A stretch of DNA of 6,536 nucleotides from Oscillospiraceae bacterium (lineage in GTDB: Bacteria; Bacillota; Clostridia; Oscillospirales; Oscillospiraceae), in NCBI GenBank assembly GCA_009776905.1, contig WRMX01000078.1, forward strand, positions 7,338 to 13,873. The letters are read 5' to 3'. This document shows, piece by piece, positions 6,079 through 6,536 of this stretch. Each line of letters begins with the position of its first letter. Position 1 is the stretch's first letter. The notes beneath the pieces are model-generated. The model was given only the letters and a program-made list of their open reading frames with translations. It ran no database searches and had not been told where the DNA came from. The position numbers were made by a program, and so were the translations under genes.

Positions 6079-6536
6079 ATCGGCGGGCGGGTTATTTTGC
6101 ATGCGGATATGAATAATTGTTATGCTTCGATTGAAATGCTCCATCATCCGAAGCTGCGCGGGCATCCCGTGGCGGTGGGGGGCAGCGTCGAGAGCAGGCA
6201 TGGGATCATTCTGGCGCGCAACTACGAGGCGCGGCCATTTGGGGTTAAAGTGGGACAGGCGCTGTGGGAGGCGAGGCGGAAGTGTCCGGATTTGATCATT
6301 GTGCCGCCGGATTATGACAAGTATTTGCGCTATTCGCGTTTGTTCCGGGGCATACTTTCGGATTATTCGCCACAGGTGGAGCCTTTCGGCCTCGATGAGT
6401 CATGGGTCGATGTTTCCAAATATAGCGGTGGCGTCGGGGGGACTGGGGGAGTGGACCGCATCGGCGGCGGCGCGGGGGCCGGGGGCGTGGGCGTGGACCG
6501 CAGCGGAGGCGGAGACGAAAGCGGGGCCGTCGGGGG
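6079..6536 (+). CDS. dinB: DNA polymerase IV (Y family), N-terminal part, 3' end outside window
   Basis: The frame stays open to the end of the window (152 codons from ATC at 6079). It matches the Pol IV palm and fingers: VILHADMNNCYASIE, PVAVGG, SRHGIILARNYEARPFGV, KCPDLIIVPPDYDKYLRYS and VEPFGLDESWVDVS. Metal ligands are D10, D106 and E107, and the steric-gate aromatic is Y15. Pol IV is a cytosolic error-prone polymerase for translesion synthesis, usually 350-420 residues. The start is uncertain: no ATG or GTG lies in frame between the stop at 5890 and ATG 6109, which would lose the catalytic D10; TTG 6097 would lose most of strand 1. After WVDVSKYS a Gly-rich insertion (residues 117-152 and on) replaces the short linker of ordinary Pol IV. 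Family assignment is secure; integrity beyond the window cannot be judged. Confidence 0.9.
   Translation, partial: MGGRVILHADMNNCYASIEMLHHPKLRGHPVAVGGSVESRHGIILARNYEARPFGVKVGQALWEARRKCPDLIIVPPDYDKYLRYSRLFRGILSDYSPQVEPFGLDESWVDVSKYSGGVGGTGGVDRIGGGAGAGGVGVDRSGGGDESGAVG
6451..6512 (+). repeat. 14-codon repeat in the Gly-rich insertion of Pol IV
   Basis: GTGGACCGCATCGGCGGCGG (6451-6470) recurs at 6493-6512 with two mismatches, a 42-bp period that keeps the frame. It encodes VDRIGGG and VDRSGGG within a Gly-rich run that starts near 6427 and continues past the window end. Confidence 0.8.

Noticed and set aside
5874..6201. Minus-strand frames over the dinB leader and start
   Set aside because: They are low-complexity Ala/Leu/Pro/Ser translations of the T-free repeat on the opposite strand, overlapping the well-supported dinB gene.

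Overview
The window looks like chromosomal DNA of a Gram-positive, low- to moderate-GC Firmicute, probably an uncultured anaerobic clostridial lineage. This is inferred from an LPXTG-type wall-anchored protein, consensus AGGAGG ribosome-binding sites, a consensus sigma-A-type promoter, and a DNA polymerase IV that reads like clostridial members of its family. No rRNA, tRNA, CRISPR array or transposase gene is visible.

Layout. (1) Bases 1-1050, plus strand: the C-terminal part of a thiamine-diphosphate (ThDP)-dependent enzyme of the acetolactate synthase/benzoylformate decarboxylase superfamily, whose start lies outside the window. (2) Bases 1050-1275: a convergent intergenic region with a palindromic element directly after the stop codon, a strong bidirectional intrinsic terminator, and GT-rich 13-bp repeats. 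(3) Bases 1276-5283, minus strand: a 1335-residue secreted surface protein. It has a signal peptide, an N-terminal beta-rich region, five modules that look like isopeptide-forming adhesin domains, a Cna-B/SpaA-type domain, a proline-rich wall spacer and an LPDTG sorting signal. (4) Bases 5284-6078: a divergent intergenic region of almost 800 bp. (5) Bases 6079 to the end, plus strand: the first part of a Y-family DNA polymerase IV gene (dinB), running off the window.

The most interesting parts lie in the divergent region. The surface-protein transcript appears to carry a roughly 245-nt structured 5' leader, closed by a long-range stem (19 Watson-Crick pairs, one G-U, one mismatch) that ends 4 nt before the Shine-Dalgarno sequence. 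It has internal hairpins and three 11-bp direct repeats, and it looks like a riboswitch or other cis-regulatory RNA. I could not match it to a class I know. On the other side, dinB has a consensus promoter and a T-free repetitive leader, then a perfect Shine-Dalgarno 8 nt before an ATC codon. That codon is the only position that gives a complete polymerase N-terminus, so it may be a rare AUC start. The polymerase also carries a Gly-rich, repeat-encoded insertion just after its catalytic Asp-Glu pair.

The three genes do not form an operon. The ThDP enzyme and the surface protein converge on a shared terminator; the surface protein and dinB diverge from a shared upstream region. No functional link between them is evident, and no sortase gene is in the window.
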